Source: Phycicoccus avicenniae
GTDB taxonomy: Bacteria > Actinomycetota > Actinomycetes > Actinomycetales > Dermatophilaceae
Direction of reading: 5' to 3'
Length of the DNA: 64,000 bases
Assembly (NCBI RefSeq): GCF_018139485.1
Contig: NZ_JAGSNF010000019.1
Location: forward strand, 62,001-126,000
Each line of letters begins with the position of its first letter. Within the stretch, counting starts at the first letter, position 1. Below the pieces are notes generated by a model, which saw only the letters and a program-made list of their open reading frames with translations, was not told the DNA's origin and did no database searches. Shown here in pieces: positions 16,922-26,167 of this stretch. The translations under genes were made by a program, and so were the position numbers.

Positions 16922-16958
16922 ATCGGACCGCTCGACCGGCCTCGGACACCGAGCGCCA

Positions 16959-16994
16959 GAAAATTCCGATGGGTCTTCCGTTGGCGGAAGTTTC
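16959..16994 (+). promoter_or_regulatory. Palindromic operator upstream of the oligopeptide/anmK operon
   Basis: GAAAATTCCG (16959-16968) and CGGAAGTTTC (16985-16994) are inverted repeats matching at 9 of 10 positions; an inner copy CTTCCG (16975-16980) pairs with CGGAAG (16985-16990). A possible -10 TAGCAT follows at 17000-17005 with TTCCGT (16976-16981) 18 bases earlier, so a bound repressor would cover the promoter. RpiR/MurR-type regulators control MurNAc operons elsewhere, but no regulator gene adjoins this one. Confidence 0.5.
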
Positions 16995-17066
16995 TGCCAT
17001 AGCATCGGTGGCCATCCTCCGTGCCGCCGAGCCCGGCACGGCCCCCAGAGCCCAGGAGCACCCCGG

Positions 17067-18602
17067 ATGACTCCCCGCACCTCCGGCCGGACGGCCACCG
17101 CCCTCGCCCTGACCGCCACCCTCGGCCTCGCCGCCTGCGGAGGCGGAGGCGGGCAGGAGGCCGCCGCCCCCGGTGACGGCGAGATCGTCGTCGGGATCAC
17201 CGCGGACCCGACCCAGATGCTGCCGTGGACCGTGACGTCCAAGCAGGCGATCCAGGTGCTCTCGCAGGTCTACAGCACCCTCCTGGACACCGACGAGCAG
17301 TCCGTGCCCGTCGCCGGTCTCGCCGAGCTGCCCGAGGTGTCGGAGGACGGTCTGACGTACACCTTCGCCCTCACCGAGGGCGTGACCTTCAGCGACGGCT
17401 CGGCGCTGGACTCCGAGGACGTCAAGGCGACCTTCGAGACGATCATGGACCCGGAGTCGAACGCGTCGTCAGCCTCGTACTTCGGCTCGGTCGACACGGT
17501 CGAGGCCCCCGACCCGCAGACCGTCGTCGTCACCCTGAGCCGGCCCGACGCCTCCTTCCCCGCGGGTCTCACCGGCGTCAACACGGCGATCGTCCCCTCC
17601 GACGTCGACACCGCCGAGCTCGAGACGACCCCGGTCGGCAGCGGCCCGTACGTGTGGTCCGAGCGCACCCCGAACGAGTCGATCACCCTGACCCGCAACG
17701 AGGACTACTTCGCCGGGGACGTCGGCGCCGCCGAGGTCGTCTTCCGGGTCATCCCCGAGGAGCAGTCGATGGTCTCCGCGCTGCGCACCGGGTCGGTCGA
17801 CGTCGCGATCTTCGAGAACCCCGTGACCGCCCGCACCGCCGCGACCGGCGACGTGACGAGCACGACGGTCGACTCGCTGAGCTACCACGTCCTCCAGCTG
17901 CGGGCCGCCTCCCCGGCCCTGGAGGACGTCAGCTCCCGGCTCGCCATCCAGTGCGCCCTCGACCGGCAGGGCATCGTCGACACCGCCGCGCTCGGCGCGG
18001 GCGAGGTCACCGGGCCCATCACGTCGCCGGAGTACCGGTCCGACCCGACCGCCGCGCCCTGCGCCGAGCGTGACCTCGACCGCGCCCGCGAGTACCTCGC
18101 CGAGGCCGGGACGCCCGACGGCTTCAGCCTCGACCTCATGACGTCCCAGGGCCTGTACTCGACGGCCGTCGACGAGGCGCAGGCGATCCAGGCCCAGCTC
18201 GGCGAGGTCGGCATCGACGTGAACGTCCAGAGCCTCGACTCGAGCGCGTACGTCGACCGCTGGCTCGCCGGCGACTTCGACGCCGCGGTCGCCCTCAACG
18301 GCGGCAGCACCGACCCGAACACGATGTACGCCCGGTACTTCACCTCCGACGGCAGCTTCAACGAGGTCGCGGGCTACTCCTCCGACACCCTCGACGAGCT
18401 CTTCGCGCAGGGCATCGAGACGACCGACCCGGCGGAGCGCCAGCAGATCTACAGCCAGGTGAGCAGCGAGCTCGTCGACAACGCCGCCTGGGTCTGGCTC
18501 TTCACCCCGCAGCTGTTCCTCGTCACCGGCCCGGGGGTCGAGGGCGTCGAGGCCCGCACGGACGCGAGCCTGTCGCGCCTGTGGACGGCCACGACCGGCT
18601 GA
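17067..18602 (+). CDS. Oligopeptide-type ABC transporter substrate-binding lipoprotein
   Basis: 511 residues. The lipobox LGLAAC gives lipidated Cys24, followed by a glycine linker. The SBP_bac_5 fold is clear: [35 protein letters not shown] and [21 protein letters not shown]. It is the extracellular receptor for the transporter encoded downstream. Cluster C binding proteins of this type bind peptides, nickel or glycopeptides. The AnmK and serine-hydrolase genes in the same operon suggest a cell-wall peptide or muropeptide ligand (inference). AGGAG lies about 10 bases before the ATG. Confidence 0.9.
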   Translation: MTPRTSGRTATALALTATLGLAACGGGGGQEAAAPGDGEIVVGITADPTQMLPWTVTSKQAIQVLSQVYSTLLDTDEQSVPVAGLAELPEVSEDGLTYTFALTEGVTFSDGSALDSEDVKATFETIMDPESNASSASYFGSVDTVEAPDPQTVVVTLSRPDASFPAGLTGVNTAIVPSDVDTAELETTPVGSGPYVWSERTPNESITLTRNEDYFAGDVGAAEVVFRVIPEEQSMVSALRTGSVDVAIFENPVTARTAATGDVTSTTVDSLSYHVLQLRAASPALEDVSSRLAIQCALDRQGIVDTAALGAGEVTGPITSPEYRSDPTAAPCAERDLDRAREYLAEAGTPDGFSLDLMTSQGLYSTAVDEAQAIQAQLGEVGIDVNVQSLDSSAYVDRWLAGDFDAAVALNGGSTDPNTMYARYFTSDGSFNEVAGYSSDTLDELFAQGIETTDPAERQQIYSQVSSELVDNAAWVWLFTPQLFLVTGPGVEGVEARTDASLSRLWTATTG

Positions 18603-18603
18603 C

Positions 18604-19581
18604 ATGACGGCACTGCGAACCCTCCTCGGCCACCCGGTCCCCCGGCGGCTCGGCGAGGCGGTCGTCACCCTGCTCGGGGTGTCCGTCCTCACCTTCGTCG
18701 TCCTGCGCGTCGTCCCCGGTGACCAGATCACCGCGCAGTACGGCATCGCCGCCGGCGAGCTGTCGCCGGACCAGATCGCCGACCTCGAGGCGTACTACGG
18801 CATCGACCAGCCGCTGCCGGTCCAGTTCCTCTCGTGGCTCGGCGGCGTGCTCACCGGCAACCTCGGGGTGTCGGCGAACTCCGGGGTCTCGGTCGCCGAG
18901 CTCACCGCCCAGGCGCTGCCGAACACGATCGAGCTCGCGGTCCTGTCGATCCTCGTCGGGCTCGCCCTGGGCGTGCCCGGCGGGATGCTCGCCGCGAGCC
19001 GGCCCGGCCGCGCCCGCGACAACGCGACGCAGGCGGGCAGCCTGCTCGCCCTGTCGGTCCCGTCCTTCCTCCTGGCGACCGCCGTGGCGACGTTCCTCGC
19101 GAACCGGCTCGGGTGGTACCCGAACGGCGAGGGCTACCGGACCCTGCTCGAGGACCCGTGGCTCAACCTCCAGCAGATGCTGCTGCCGGCGCTCGTCCTG
19201 GGCATCAGCATCGCCTCGCCCGTGCTCCAGACGACCCGGACCGCGATCCTCGGGGTCCGGGCCGAGGACTACGTCCGGACGGCGCAGGCCAAGGGAGTGC
19301 CGGCGCGACGCCTGCAGGTCCGGCACGTCCTGCGCAACGCCCTCATCCCGGTCGTGACGATGACCGGCCTCCAGTTCGGCTTCCTCCTCAGCGGCGCCCT
19401 CGTCGCCGAGCAGATCTTCGCCATCCCCGGCATCGGCCGACAGGTGCTGCTGGGCCTGGGCCAGCAGGAGTACGCCCTCGTGCAGAGCACGACGCTCGTC
19501 ATCGCCGTGATGTTCGTCCTCGTCAACCTCCTCACCGACCTCGTGTACCGCCTCGTCGACCCCCGGGTGCGGGTCGCATGA
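18604..19581 (+). CDS. Oligopeptide-type ABC transporter permease (DppB type)
   Basis: 325 residues, six membrane helices. The N-terminal signature [14 protein letters not shown] is the DppB/OppB hallmark (usual form ...PGDP). The cytoplasmic EAA-like loop reads [34 protein letters not shown]. One base separates its ATG from the preceding stop and its own stop overlaps the next gene by 4 bases. It pairs with the DppC-type permease to form the import channel. Confidence 0.92.
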   Translation: MTALRTLLGHPVPRRLGEAVVTLLGVSVLTFVVLRVVPGDQITAQYGIAAGELSPDQIADLEAYYGIDQPLPVQFLSWLGGVLTGNLGVSANSGVSVAELTAQALPNTIELAVLSILVGLALGVPGGMLAASRPGRARDNATQAGSLLALSVPSFLLATAVATFLANRLGWYPNGEGYRTLLEDPWLNLQQMLLPALVLGISIASPVLQTTRTAILGVRAEDYVRTAQAKGVPARRLQVRHVLRNALIPVVTMTGLQFGFLLSGALVAEQIFAIPGIGRQVLLGLGQQEYALVQSTTLVIAVMFVLVNLLTDLVYRLVDPRVRVA

Positions 19582-20486
19582 GCGCGCAGGCCGGGACCGA
19601 CGCGCTGACCGGCGGCAGCACCGACGGGCCGACGCCGACGCCGCGACCGGGACGGGGGCACGCGTGGCGGCGGGCGTTCCTCACCCCGGCGGGGGTCGTC
19701 GGGCTCGTCCTCATGGCGCTCGTCCTCCTCCTCGCCGGGATGGCCGTCACCGGTCTCACCGCGTCCCCGAGCGCCCAGGACGTCGGCCGCTCCCTCCTCG
19801 GCCCCGGCGCCCAGGGCTGGTTCGGCACCGACCAGTTCGGGCGGGACGTCTTCGCCCGGGTGGCAAGCGGGCTGGCGAACTCCCTGCGCGTCGCCGTCGT
19901 GTCGGTCGCGGTCTCGGGGGTCGTCGGCATCTCGCTCGGCGTCCTCGCGGGGTACTACCGGGGCTGGGCCGACCGCCTCGTCGGCATCGTCAACAACGTC
20001 CTCTTCGCGTTCCCGTCGCTGCTGCTCGCCCTCGCCCTCGCGGCGACGCTCGAGCGCAGCTGGGTCACGGTGTCGGTCGCGATCGCCGTCGTCTACGTCC
20101 CGATCTTCGCGCGGGTCGCCCGCGCCCCGGTCCTCGGCCTGCGCGAGGCCGAGTACGTCGTCGCGTCGGACGCCATCGGCCGCTCGCGGCTGTCGACGCT
20201 CGTGCGGCACGTCGTCCCGAACATGACGGGCATCCTCGTCGTCCAGACGACGCTGTCGCTGTCCTGGGCGATCCTCACCGAGGCCTCGCTGAGCTTCCTC
20301 GGCTTCGGCACCCCACCGCCGGCCGCGTCGCTCGGCGGGATGGTCTACGAGGCGCAGACCCTCGCCGTGATCGCCCCGTGGATGCTCGCCTTCCCCGGCA
20401 TCGCCCTCGTCGTGGTCGTCGTCGCGCTCAACCTCCTCGGCGACGCCCTCCGCTCCGCCCTCGACCCGCGCTCGGGAGGTCGCTGA
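19578..20486 (+). CDS. Oligopeptide-type ABC transporter permease (DppC type)
   Basis: 302 residues. A ~35-residue polar N-terminus precedes a first helix near 40-65. The extracytoplasmic HxxGTDxxGRD-like motif appears as [15 protein letters not shown]. The EAA loop is [29 protein letters not shown], and the C-terminus carries [15 protein letters not shown], typical for DppC/OppC. The start overlaps the DppB-type stop (ATGA); the stop overlaps the anmK ATG by one base. Confidence 0.92.
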   Translation: MSAQAGTDALTGGSTDGPTPTPRPGRGHAWRRAFLTPAGVVGLVLMALVLLLAGMAVTGLTASPSAQDVGRSLLGPGAQGWFGTDQFGRDVFARVASGLANSLRVAVVSVAVSGVVGISLGVLAGYYRGWADRLVGIVNNVLFAFPSLLLALALAATLERSWVTVSVAIAVVYVPIFARVARAPVLGLREAEYVVASDAIGRSRLSTLVRHVVPNMTGILVVQTTLSLSWAILTEASLSFLGFGTPPPAASLGGMVYEAQTLAVIAPWMLAFPGIALVVVVVALNLLGDALRSALDPRSGGR

Positions 20487-21679
20487 TGCGTGTCCTCGGG
20501 ATGATCTCCGGCACCTCGCACGACGGGATCGACGTCGCCGTCGTCGACCTGCACGCCGAGGACGGGGCGCTGCACGCCACGATCGAGCACACCGCCTCGA
20601 CCCCTTACGACCCCGCGCTGCGGGCCCGGGTCGTCGCGGCCCTGCCACCCGGGCGGGTCGGCCTCGACGAGGTCTGCGCCCTCGACACCCTCGTCGGGCA
20701 GGCGTTCGCCCGGGCCGCCGCGGCCGCCGTCGCCGCGGCGCCGGGACCGGTCGACGTCGTGTGCACGCACGGGCAGACGCTCTTCCACTGGGTGCAGGAC
20801 GGCCGCGCGCTCGGCACCCTGCAGCTCGGGCAGCCGGCGTGGGTCGGCGAGGTGGCCGGCGCCGCGGTCGTCTCCGACGTGCGCTCCGCCGACGTCGCGG
20901 CCGGCGGCCAGGGCGCCCCGCTCGTCCCGCTGCTCGACCGCCTGCTCCTCGGTCCGTTCGTCGAGGACGGGGAGGTCGCCGCGGCGCTCAACCTCGGGGG
21001 CATTTCCAACGTCACCGTGTGCCGCCCCGGCGCCGACCCGCTGGCGTGGGACGTCGGCCCGGCGGGCGCCCTCGTCGACGCCGTCGTCCACGCTGCGACC
21101 GACGGCGAGCGGGGGTACGACGTGGACGGCCGGATCGCCGCCTCGGGCACGGTCGACGACGCCCTGCTCGACCTCCTCCTCGCCGACCCCTACTACCGGC
21201 TCCCGGCGCCGAAGTCGTCCGGCAAGGAGGTCTTCCACCACGGCTACGTCGAGGACGCCCTCGCCCGACTGGGGCGTCGACCCGACCTGCCGGACCTCGT
21301 CCGCACCCTCGTCGAGCTCACCGCGCGGACCGTCGCCGACGACGTCCGCGCCGCGGGGGCCGACGTACTCGTCGCCGCCGGCGGGGGTGTCCGCAACCCC
21401 GTCCTGCTCGCCCGGCTGCGCGACCTCCTCGGCGACGTCCGGCTGCTCGGGACCGACGACCTCGGGGTGCCGGGGGACGAGAAGGAGGCCGTCGCGTTCG
21501 CCCTCGTCGGCTGGGCCACGATGCACGGCCTGCCGGGCAACGTCCCCTCGTGCACCGGCGCGTCCGGGCCGCGGGTGCTCGGTCGGGTCGCGCCGGCGCC
21601 GGGGTCGACGCTGACGCTGCCGGCCCCGCTCCCCGCCTGGCCGACCCGGCTCGTCGTCGACGGCGAGGGGCAGGGATGA
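20486..21679 (+). CDS. anmK: Anhydro-N-acetylmuramic acid kinase
   Basis: 397 residues; Shine-Dalgarno GGGAGGT (20474-20480) lies 5 bases before the ATG. The actin/hexokinase-like fold shows [18 protein letters not shown] (phosphate 1 loop), [34 protein letters not shown] and [15 protein letters not shown] (adenosine loop). The enzyme opens the 1,6-anhydro ring of anhydro-MurNAc and phosphorylates it to MurNAc-6-phosphate in cell-wall recycling. In the family the motif is usually GTSxDGxD; Asp13 here fits. Embedded in an ABC importer operon, which suggests that the sugar or muropeptide arrives from outside. Confidence 0.93.
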   Translation: MRVLGMISGTSHDGIDVAVVDLHAEDGALHATIEHTASTPYDPALRARVVAALPPGRVGLDEVCALDTLVGQAFARAAAAAVAAAPGPVDVVCTHGQTLFHWVQDGRALGTLQLGQPAWVGEVAGAAVVSDVRSADVAAGGQGAPLVPLLDRLLLGPFVEDGEVAAALNLGGISNVTVCRPGADPLAWDVGPAGALVDAVVHAATDGERGYDVDGRIAASGTVDDALLDLLLADPYYRLPAPKSSGKEVFHHGYVEDALARLGRRPDLPDLVRTLVELTARTVADDVRAAGADVLVAAGGGVRNPVLLARLRDLLGDVRLLGTDDLGVPGDEKEAVAFALVGWATMHGLPGNVPSCTGASGPRVLGRVAPAPGSTLTLPAPLPAWPTRLVVDGEGQG

Positions 21680-22845
21680 GCGTCGCTGCCGACGCCACCG
21701 CGCGGCTGCTCTCGCTCGGCGATCCCGGGCGCGGGCCCGCCGGGGCGGTCGTCGGCGTCCGCACCACCGCCGGGACCGAGGTGCACCCCACCGGGTGGGC
21801 CACCCTCCCCCGCGAGGGTGCGCCCGGCGAGCCGATGACCGCGGGCACGTGGCTCGACCTGGCCTCGGTGACGAAGGTCGCCGCGACGACCGTCCTCCTC
21901 CTGCGCCTGTCGAGCGACGGCGCCCTGTCCGTCGACGACCCGGTGCGCCGGTTCGTCCCGGCGTTCGACGGGGGCGGGCGCGAGGACGTCACGGTCCACC
22001 ACCTGCTGACGCACACGTCCGGGCTGCGGCCGTGGTGGCCGCTCTACGCGGGGACGCGGGCCGGGCACGACGTCGCCGAGCGCATCGCCGCCCTCGACCT
22101 CGCGGGGCCGCCGGGGCGGGAGGTCCGGTACTCCGACCTCGGGATGGTGCTCGCCGGCCGGGTCGTCGAGCGGGTGCTCGGCACCGACCTCGCCACCGCC
22201 GTCCGCGAGCACGTGTCGCAGCCCCTCGGTCTCGACCTGCGCTACGGCCCGGTCGACCCGGCCGGCTGCGCGACGAGCGCCGACAGCGACGCGGTCGAGC
22301 ACGCGATGCTCGCCACCGGCCGCCCCTACCCCGTCCCGGTCGGCCCGGACGACGTCGCCGTCTGGCGGAAGGGCCCGCTGCGCGGCGAGGTCGCCGACGG
22401 CAACGCCGCGCACGCCCTCGGCGGGGTGGCCGGCCACGCCGGGCTCTTCGGTACCGCGGACGCCCTCCTCGACCTCGGGACGGCCCTGCTCGACGGGACG
22501 GTCGCCGGCCCGGACGCGGCCGGGCGCGCCGCGACTGCCGGCGAGGCCCACCCCGACCGTGGCCTCGGGTTCCGCCTCCACCACGCCCCCGGCCCGGACG
22601 GCCCCGTCACGTGGCTCTGGCACGGCGGGTTCACCGGGACCTTCTGGGGCGTCGAGCCCGGGAGCCGGACCGTCGTCGCCGGGGCGGCCACCCGGCTCCA
22701 CGGGACGGTCGGCCCCCTCCCCGGACCGAGGACCGTCGGGCTCGCCGACCCCCTCGCGGGCGTCGCCACCGGCGACGAGATCGCCGGTGTCCTCCTCGAC
22801 GCCGGCACGACCGCCCTGACCACCGCCGCAGGAGCCACCCGATGA
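21676..22845 (+). CDS. Serine hydrolase, class C beta-lactamase fold, cytosolic
   Basis: 389 residues; ATG overlaps the anmK stop by 4 bases. The three active-site motifs are present: S64-V-T-K67, Y-S-D (RYSDLG, in place of Y-x-N) and H-G-G (WHGGFTG, in place of K-T/S-G). No signal peptide or membrane anchor is seen, so it should act in the cytoplasm, unlike secreted penicillin-binding proteins. In this operon a role in cleaving imported muropeptides or their peptide stems is attractive. By analogy, E. coli carries the beta-lactamase-fold gene yfeW beside murQP. The reaction is not demonstrated. Confidence 0.85.
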   Translation: MSVAADATARLLSLGDPGRGPAGAVVGVRTTAGTEVHPTGWATLPREGAPGEPMTAGTWLDLASVTKVAATTVLLLRLSSDGALSVDDPVRRFVPAFDGGGREDVTVHHLLTHTSGLRPWWPLYAGTRAGHDVAERIAALDLAGPPGREVRYSDLGMVLAGRVVERVLGTDLATAVREHVSQPLGLDLRYGPVDPAGCATSADSDAVEHAMLATGRPYPVPVGPDDVAVWRKGPLRGEVADGNAAHALGGVAGHAGLFGTADALLDLGTALLDGTVAGPDAAGRAATAGEAHPDRGLGFRLHHAPGPDGPVTWLWHGGFTGTFWGVEPGSRTVVAGAATRLHGTVGPLPGPRTVGLADPLAGVATGDEIAGVLLDAGTTALTTAAGATR

Positions 22846-24557
22846 CCACCTCCCCCACCGGCGCCGGACGCCCCGACGGCGACCGCCCACGCACCACCCC
22901 CGTGCTGTCGGTCCGCGACCTCCGGGTCACCTTCACGACCTCCCACGGCGACGTCGAGGCCGTCCGTGGGGTCGACCTCGACCTCGCCGCGGGCGAGACC
23001 GTCGCCGTCGTCGGCGAGTCCGGGTCGGGCAAGTCGACCGTCGCCGCGGCGGTCGCCCGCCTCCTCGCCGACAACGGGCGGATCTCCGGGGGGACGGTGA
23101 CCCTCGGGGACCTCGACCTCACCGCGGCGGACGAGCGGACGATGCGCGGCGTGCGAGGGCGCCGGCTCGGGATGGTGCCGCAGGACCCGATGACGAACCT
23201 CAACCCGGTGATGCCCGTCGGCGCCCAGATCGTCGAGGCGCTCGAGGTGCACGGCCTCGCGACCGGACGGCAGGCCCGGGAACGCGCGGTCGCCCTGCTC
23301 GAGGGCGCGGGCATCGAGGACGCCGCGACGCGCTTCGATCAGTACCCGCACGAGTTCTCCGGGGGGATGCGCCAACGGGTGCTCATCGCGATGGCGCTCG
23401 CCTGCCGGCCGGGGGTGCTCGTCGCCGACGAGCCGACGTCCGCGCTCGACGTCACGGTGCAGCGGCTCGTCCTCGACCAGATGGCCGAGCTCGCGTCCGG
23501 GCTCGGTGCGGCGGTCGTCCTCATCACCCACGACCTCGCCCTCGCGGCCGAGCGTGCCGACCGGGTCGTCGTCATGTACCGCGGCGAGGTCGTCGAGTCC
23601 GGCCCCTCCCGCGACCTCGTCGCGGACCCGCGGCACGAGTACACGAGGCGGCTGCTCGCCGCGGCTCCCGGGGTGGCGCGCCGCAAGGTCACCGACGTCG
23701 CGACGGCCGGGCGGCCCACCGAGGACGGCGCCGGAGGGCCGGTCGGCGCAGGCGCGGCGGGACCGGTGGCGCCGGAGCCGCTCCTCGAGCTCACCGGGGC
23801 GACGAAGCGGTACCGCATCCGGGGCCGCCGGGAGCCGTTCACCGCGGTCGACGAGGTGGACCTCACGGTGCCCGCGGGTCGCACGGTCGCGGTCGTCGGC
23901 GAGTCCGGGTCGGGCAAGTCGACGACCGCCCGGCTCGCCCTGCGGCTCGAGGACGCCGACGCCGGGACCGTCCGGTTCGGGGGGCAGGACGTGTCCCGGC
24001 TGCGGGGGAAGGCGCTGCTCGCGTTCCGCCGCTCCGTGCAGCCGGTGTTCCAGAACCCCTACGCCTCGCTCGACCCGCGCTACACCGTCGAGGAGGCGGT
24101 CGCCGAGCCCCTCGTCGTGCACCAGGTCGGCGACGCCGCCCACCGCCGGGGGCTGGTCTCCGGTCTGCTCGAGAAGGTCGCCCTGCCGACGGCGCTGCGC
24201 GACCGGCGCCCGCACGAGCTGTCGGGCGGGCAGCGCCAGCGGGTGGCGATCGCCCGGGCGCTCGCCCTCGAGCCGCGCCTCGTCGTGCTCGACGAGGCGG
24301 TGAGCGCCCTCGACGTCCTCGTCCAGGAGCAGATCCTCGACCTCATGGTCGGCCTGCAGCGCGACCTCGGGCTGTCCTACCTCTTCATCACCCACGACCT
24401 CGCCGTCGTCCGGCTCGTCGCCCACGAGGTGTACGTCATGCAGCGCGGGCGGGTCGTCGAGCGGGGCGAGCCGGAGCGCATCTTCGCCGCCCCGCAGGTG
24501 GACTACACCCGCGAGCTCATCGCGGCGATCCCCGGTCAGGGCCTCGCGGCCCGCTGA
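22842..24557 (+). CDS. Fused oligopeptide-type ABC transporter ATPase (DppD-DppF in one chain)
   Basis: 571 residues with two complete ATPase domains. The first spans about 20-285 (Walker A GESGSGKST, signature FSGGMRQRVLIAMALA, Walker B VLVADEPTSALD). The second spans about 320-571 (a second GESGSGKST, signature LSGGQRQRVAIARALA, Walker B LVVLDEAVSALD, with Ala in place of the usual Pro). Each domain keeps the oligopeptide/dipeptide C-terminal extension (HEYTRRLLAAAP and DYTRELIAAIPG). This is a natural fusion of DppD and DppF. AGGAG at 22830-22834; 4-base overlap with the hydrolase gene. It closes the operon. Confidence 0.93.
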   Translation: MTTSPTGAGRPDGDRPRTTPVLSVRDLRVTFTTSHGDVEAVRGVDLDLAAGETVAVVGESGSGKSTVAAAVARLLADNGRISGGTVTLGDLDLTAADERTMRGVRGRRLGMVPQDPMTNLNPVMPVGAQIVEALEVHGLATGRQARERAVALLEGAGIEDAATRFDQYPHEFSGGMRQRVLIAMALACRPGVLVADEPTSALDVTVQRLVLDQMAELASGLGAAVVLITHDLALAAERADRVVVMYRGEVVESGPSRDLVADPRHEYTRRLLAAAPGVARRKVTDVATAGRPTEDGAGGPVGAGAAGPVAPEPLLELTGATKRYRIRGRREPFTAVDEVDLTVPAGRTVAVVGESGSGKSTTARLALRLEDADAGTVRFGGQDVSRLRGKALLAFRRSVQPVFQNPYASLDPRYTVEEAVAEPLVVHQVGDAAHRRGLVSGLLEKVALPTALRDRRPHELSGGQRQRVAIARALALEPRLVVLDEAVSALDVLVQEQILDLMVGLQRDLGLSYLFITHDLAVVRLVAHEVYVMQRGRVVERGEPERIFAAPQVDYTRELIAAIPGQGLAAR

Positions 24558-24593
24558 GTCCCGGCACCGGGTCGGGTGGCCCGGGCGACGTCC

Positions 24594-25295
24594 TCAGGCG
24601 GCACGGACGACGTCGACGAACGCCTCGACGAGCGAGCGCGCCGCGGCCCGGGACGCCGGTTCGCGGGTCTCCCCGGCGCGGCGCAGGGCCGCGAGGTCGA
24701 AGCCGTCGGCCGCGACCCGGTGCGTGTCCCACCGCGCCATCCGCTCCGCGCCCGCCTCGGGGTGGAACTGCAGACCCCAGGCCGCCGTCCCGAGTCGGAA
24801 GGCCTGGACCGGGCAGGTCGTCGACGTCGCGAGGTGGACCGCGCCCGGCGGCAGGTCGGTCATCTCGTCCCGGTGGTTCTGCATCGCGGGGAACTGCTCC
24901 GGGAGCCGTCCGAGGACCGGGTCGTGCGCGCCGTCGGCGGTCCGGGTCACCGTGACGAGCCCGCGCTCGGGCCGACCGGAGTCCGCGACGACGGTGCCGC
25001 CGTGGGCGAGCGACAGCAGCTGGCCGCCGAGGCAGACCCCGAGGAGCGGGGTCCCGGTCCCGACGCAGCGGCGGGCCAGGTCCCGCTCCCGCGGCAGCCA
25101 GGGGTGCGCGGCGTCGTCGTCCGGCATGAGGCCGCCCCCGAGGAGGACGACGCCGTCGTGCCGGTCCGGCGTCGACGGCACGTCGTGACCTTCGGCGACG
25201 TCGGCGGCGACGCCGAGGTCCTCCAGCCACGGCAGCAGCCGACCCGGACCGCTGTCGGGGTCGTTGACGACGACGAGCAGGAGGGGACCGGGCAC
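24594..25295 (-). CDS. Class I glutamine amidotransferase-like protein (GMP synthase-like)
   Basis: 233 residues from GTG at 25295. The nucleophile Cys88 sits in the elbow GVCLGGQLL and the catalytic His-Pro-Glu in QFHPEAG, so the triad looks complete. It is a stand-alone domain of the type annotated as type 1 glutamine amidotransferase or GMP synthase-like, often acting on gamma-glutamyl compounds. TAGACT lies 7 bases upstream of the GTG, indicating a leaderless mRNA. It converges on the muropeptide operon; the 36-base gap holds a weak CCCGG/CCGGG hairpin. Confidence 0.85.
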   Translation of the reverse strand: MPGPLLLVVVNDPDSGPGRLLPWLEDLGVAADVAEGHDVPSTPDRHDGVVLLGGGLMPDDDAAHPWLPRERDLARRCVGTGTPLLGVCLGGQLLSLAHGGTVVADSGRPERGLVTVTRTADGAHDPVLGRLPEQFPAMQNHRDEMTDLPPGAVHLATSTTCPVQAFRLGTAAWGLQFHPEAGAERMARWDTHRVAADGFDLAALRRAGETREPASRAAARSLVEAFVDVVRAA

Positions 25296-25301
25296 CCGGC
25301 G

Positions 25302-25307
25302 AGTCTA
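25302..25307 (-). promoter_or_regulatory. -10 element of amidotransferase gene (leaderless)
   Basis: TAGACT on the minus strand, ending 7 bases before the GTG at 25295; same hexamer as at serS. Confidence 0.5.
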
Positions 25308-25341
25308 GGGACGCGTCGCGACGACCGGTCCGGCCGCCCGG

Positions 25342-25379
25342 GGGAGCATCGACCCCGTCCTGACGTGGTGGATCCTCCC
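25342..25379 (+). repeat. 38-bp palindromic interspersed repeat, copy 2
   Basis: Starts GGGAGCATCGACCCCGTC and ends GGTGGATCCTCCC. About 33 of 38 positions match copy 1 at 16884-16921, in the same orientation. Several differences fall on one side of the stem only. Confidence 0.7.
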
Positions 25380-25385
25380 CCCGGG

Positions 25386-25427
25386 GAGGCGGTCGGGTCG
25401 AGGCGGTCGGGTCGCAGCGGTCGCGTC
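25386..25427 (+). repeat. 14-bp tandem repeat, three units
   Basis: Two perfect units GAGGCGGTCGGGTC (25386-25399, 25400-25413) and one degenerate unit GCAGCGGTCGCGTC (25414-25427). The array runs into the stop codon of the LysE-type gene. Confidence 0.7.
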
Positions 25428-26061
25428 AGTCGGCGCGGCCGCTGACGAGGATGCCGGCGCCCAGGCCGATCATCATGAGGCCGCCGGCCCCGCCGACCCG
25501 CTCCATCCGGCGCGGGGACGAGGCGAACCACTCGCGGAACCGCGAGGCCGTGAGCGCCACCGCGCCGTCCATGACGAGCGCGACGGCCGCGAACACGGTC
25601 CCGAGCGCGAGCAGCTGCGGCGCGACGGGCTGGCTCGCGAGGACGAACTGCGGGAGCAAGGCCATGAAGAACACGAGGGTCTTGGCGTTCGTCACCCCGA
25701 CGACGAAGCCGGCCCACACCGCGCCGCCCGCGCGCTCGCGCGGCAGCGGACCCGTGAGGGCGGCGGCGGTGCGCCTGCGGTGTCGGACGGCCTGGACGCC
25801 GAGCCACACGAGGTAGCCGGCGCCGGCCACCTTGACGACGGTGAAGGCGGTGGCGCTCGAGGCGACGAGCGGGCCGAGGCCGAGGGCGATGGCGACGATC
25901 TGGACGACGATGCCGGTCGCGTTGCCGACGACGGTGCGCAGGGCCGCGGTCCGGCCCACCGACAGGGCGCGACCGATGGTGAACAGCAGCGACGGGCCCG
26001 GCAGGGCGACGAGCAGGACCGACGCGAGGAAGAACGCGAGCAGCGTGGACGAGGTGGGCAC
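25426..26061 (-). CDS. LysE/RhtB-family amino acid exporter
   Basis: 211 residues from GTG at 26061. Family signature near the start: LVALPGPSLLFTIGRALSVGR, with five to six membrane helices and GVTNAKTLVFFMALLPQFV in the middle, typical of LysE/RhtB proteins exporting amino acids or related metabolites. An in-frame GTG at 26097 would add 12 polar residues; the shorter start is preferred for its usual length and because a -10-like CACACT lies 8 bases upstream. Substrate unknown. Confidence 0.85.
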   Translation of the reverse strand: MPTSSTLLAFFLASVLLVALPGPSLLFTIGRALSVGRTAALRTVVGNATGIVVQIVAIALGLGPLVASSATAFTVVKVAGAGYLVWLGVQAVRHRRRTAAALTGPLPRERAGGAVWAGFVVGVTNAKTLVFFMALLPQFVLASQPVAPQLLALGTVFAAVALVMDGAVALTASRFREWFASSPRRMERVGGAGGLMMIGLGAGILVSGRAD

Positions 26062-26068
26062 GACGGCC

Positions 26069-26074
26069 AGTGTG
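26069..26074 (-). promoter_or_regulatory. -10-like element of LysE-type gene
   Basis: CACACT on the minus strand, ending 8 bases before the GTG at 26061. Weak match to TAnnnT, but the same hexamer and spacing recur at the GGDEF gene. Confidence 0.3.
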
Positions 26075-26167
26075 CTCGCGGAGGCGGACCGGTGCACAGG
26101 GGTTCCGCGACGGCCGCGACAGGACCCGGCCGTCGCCGGCCCCCACGGCGAGGGCGTGTCGCCGGAG

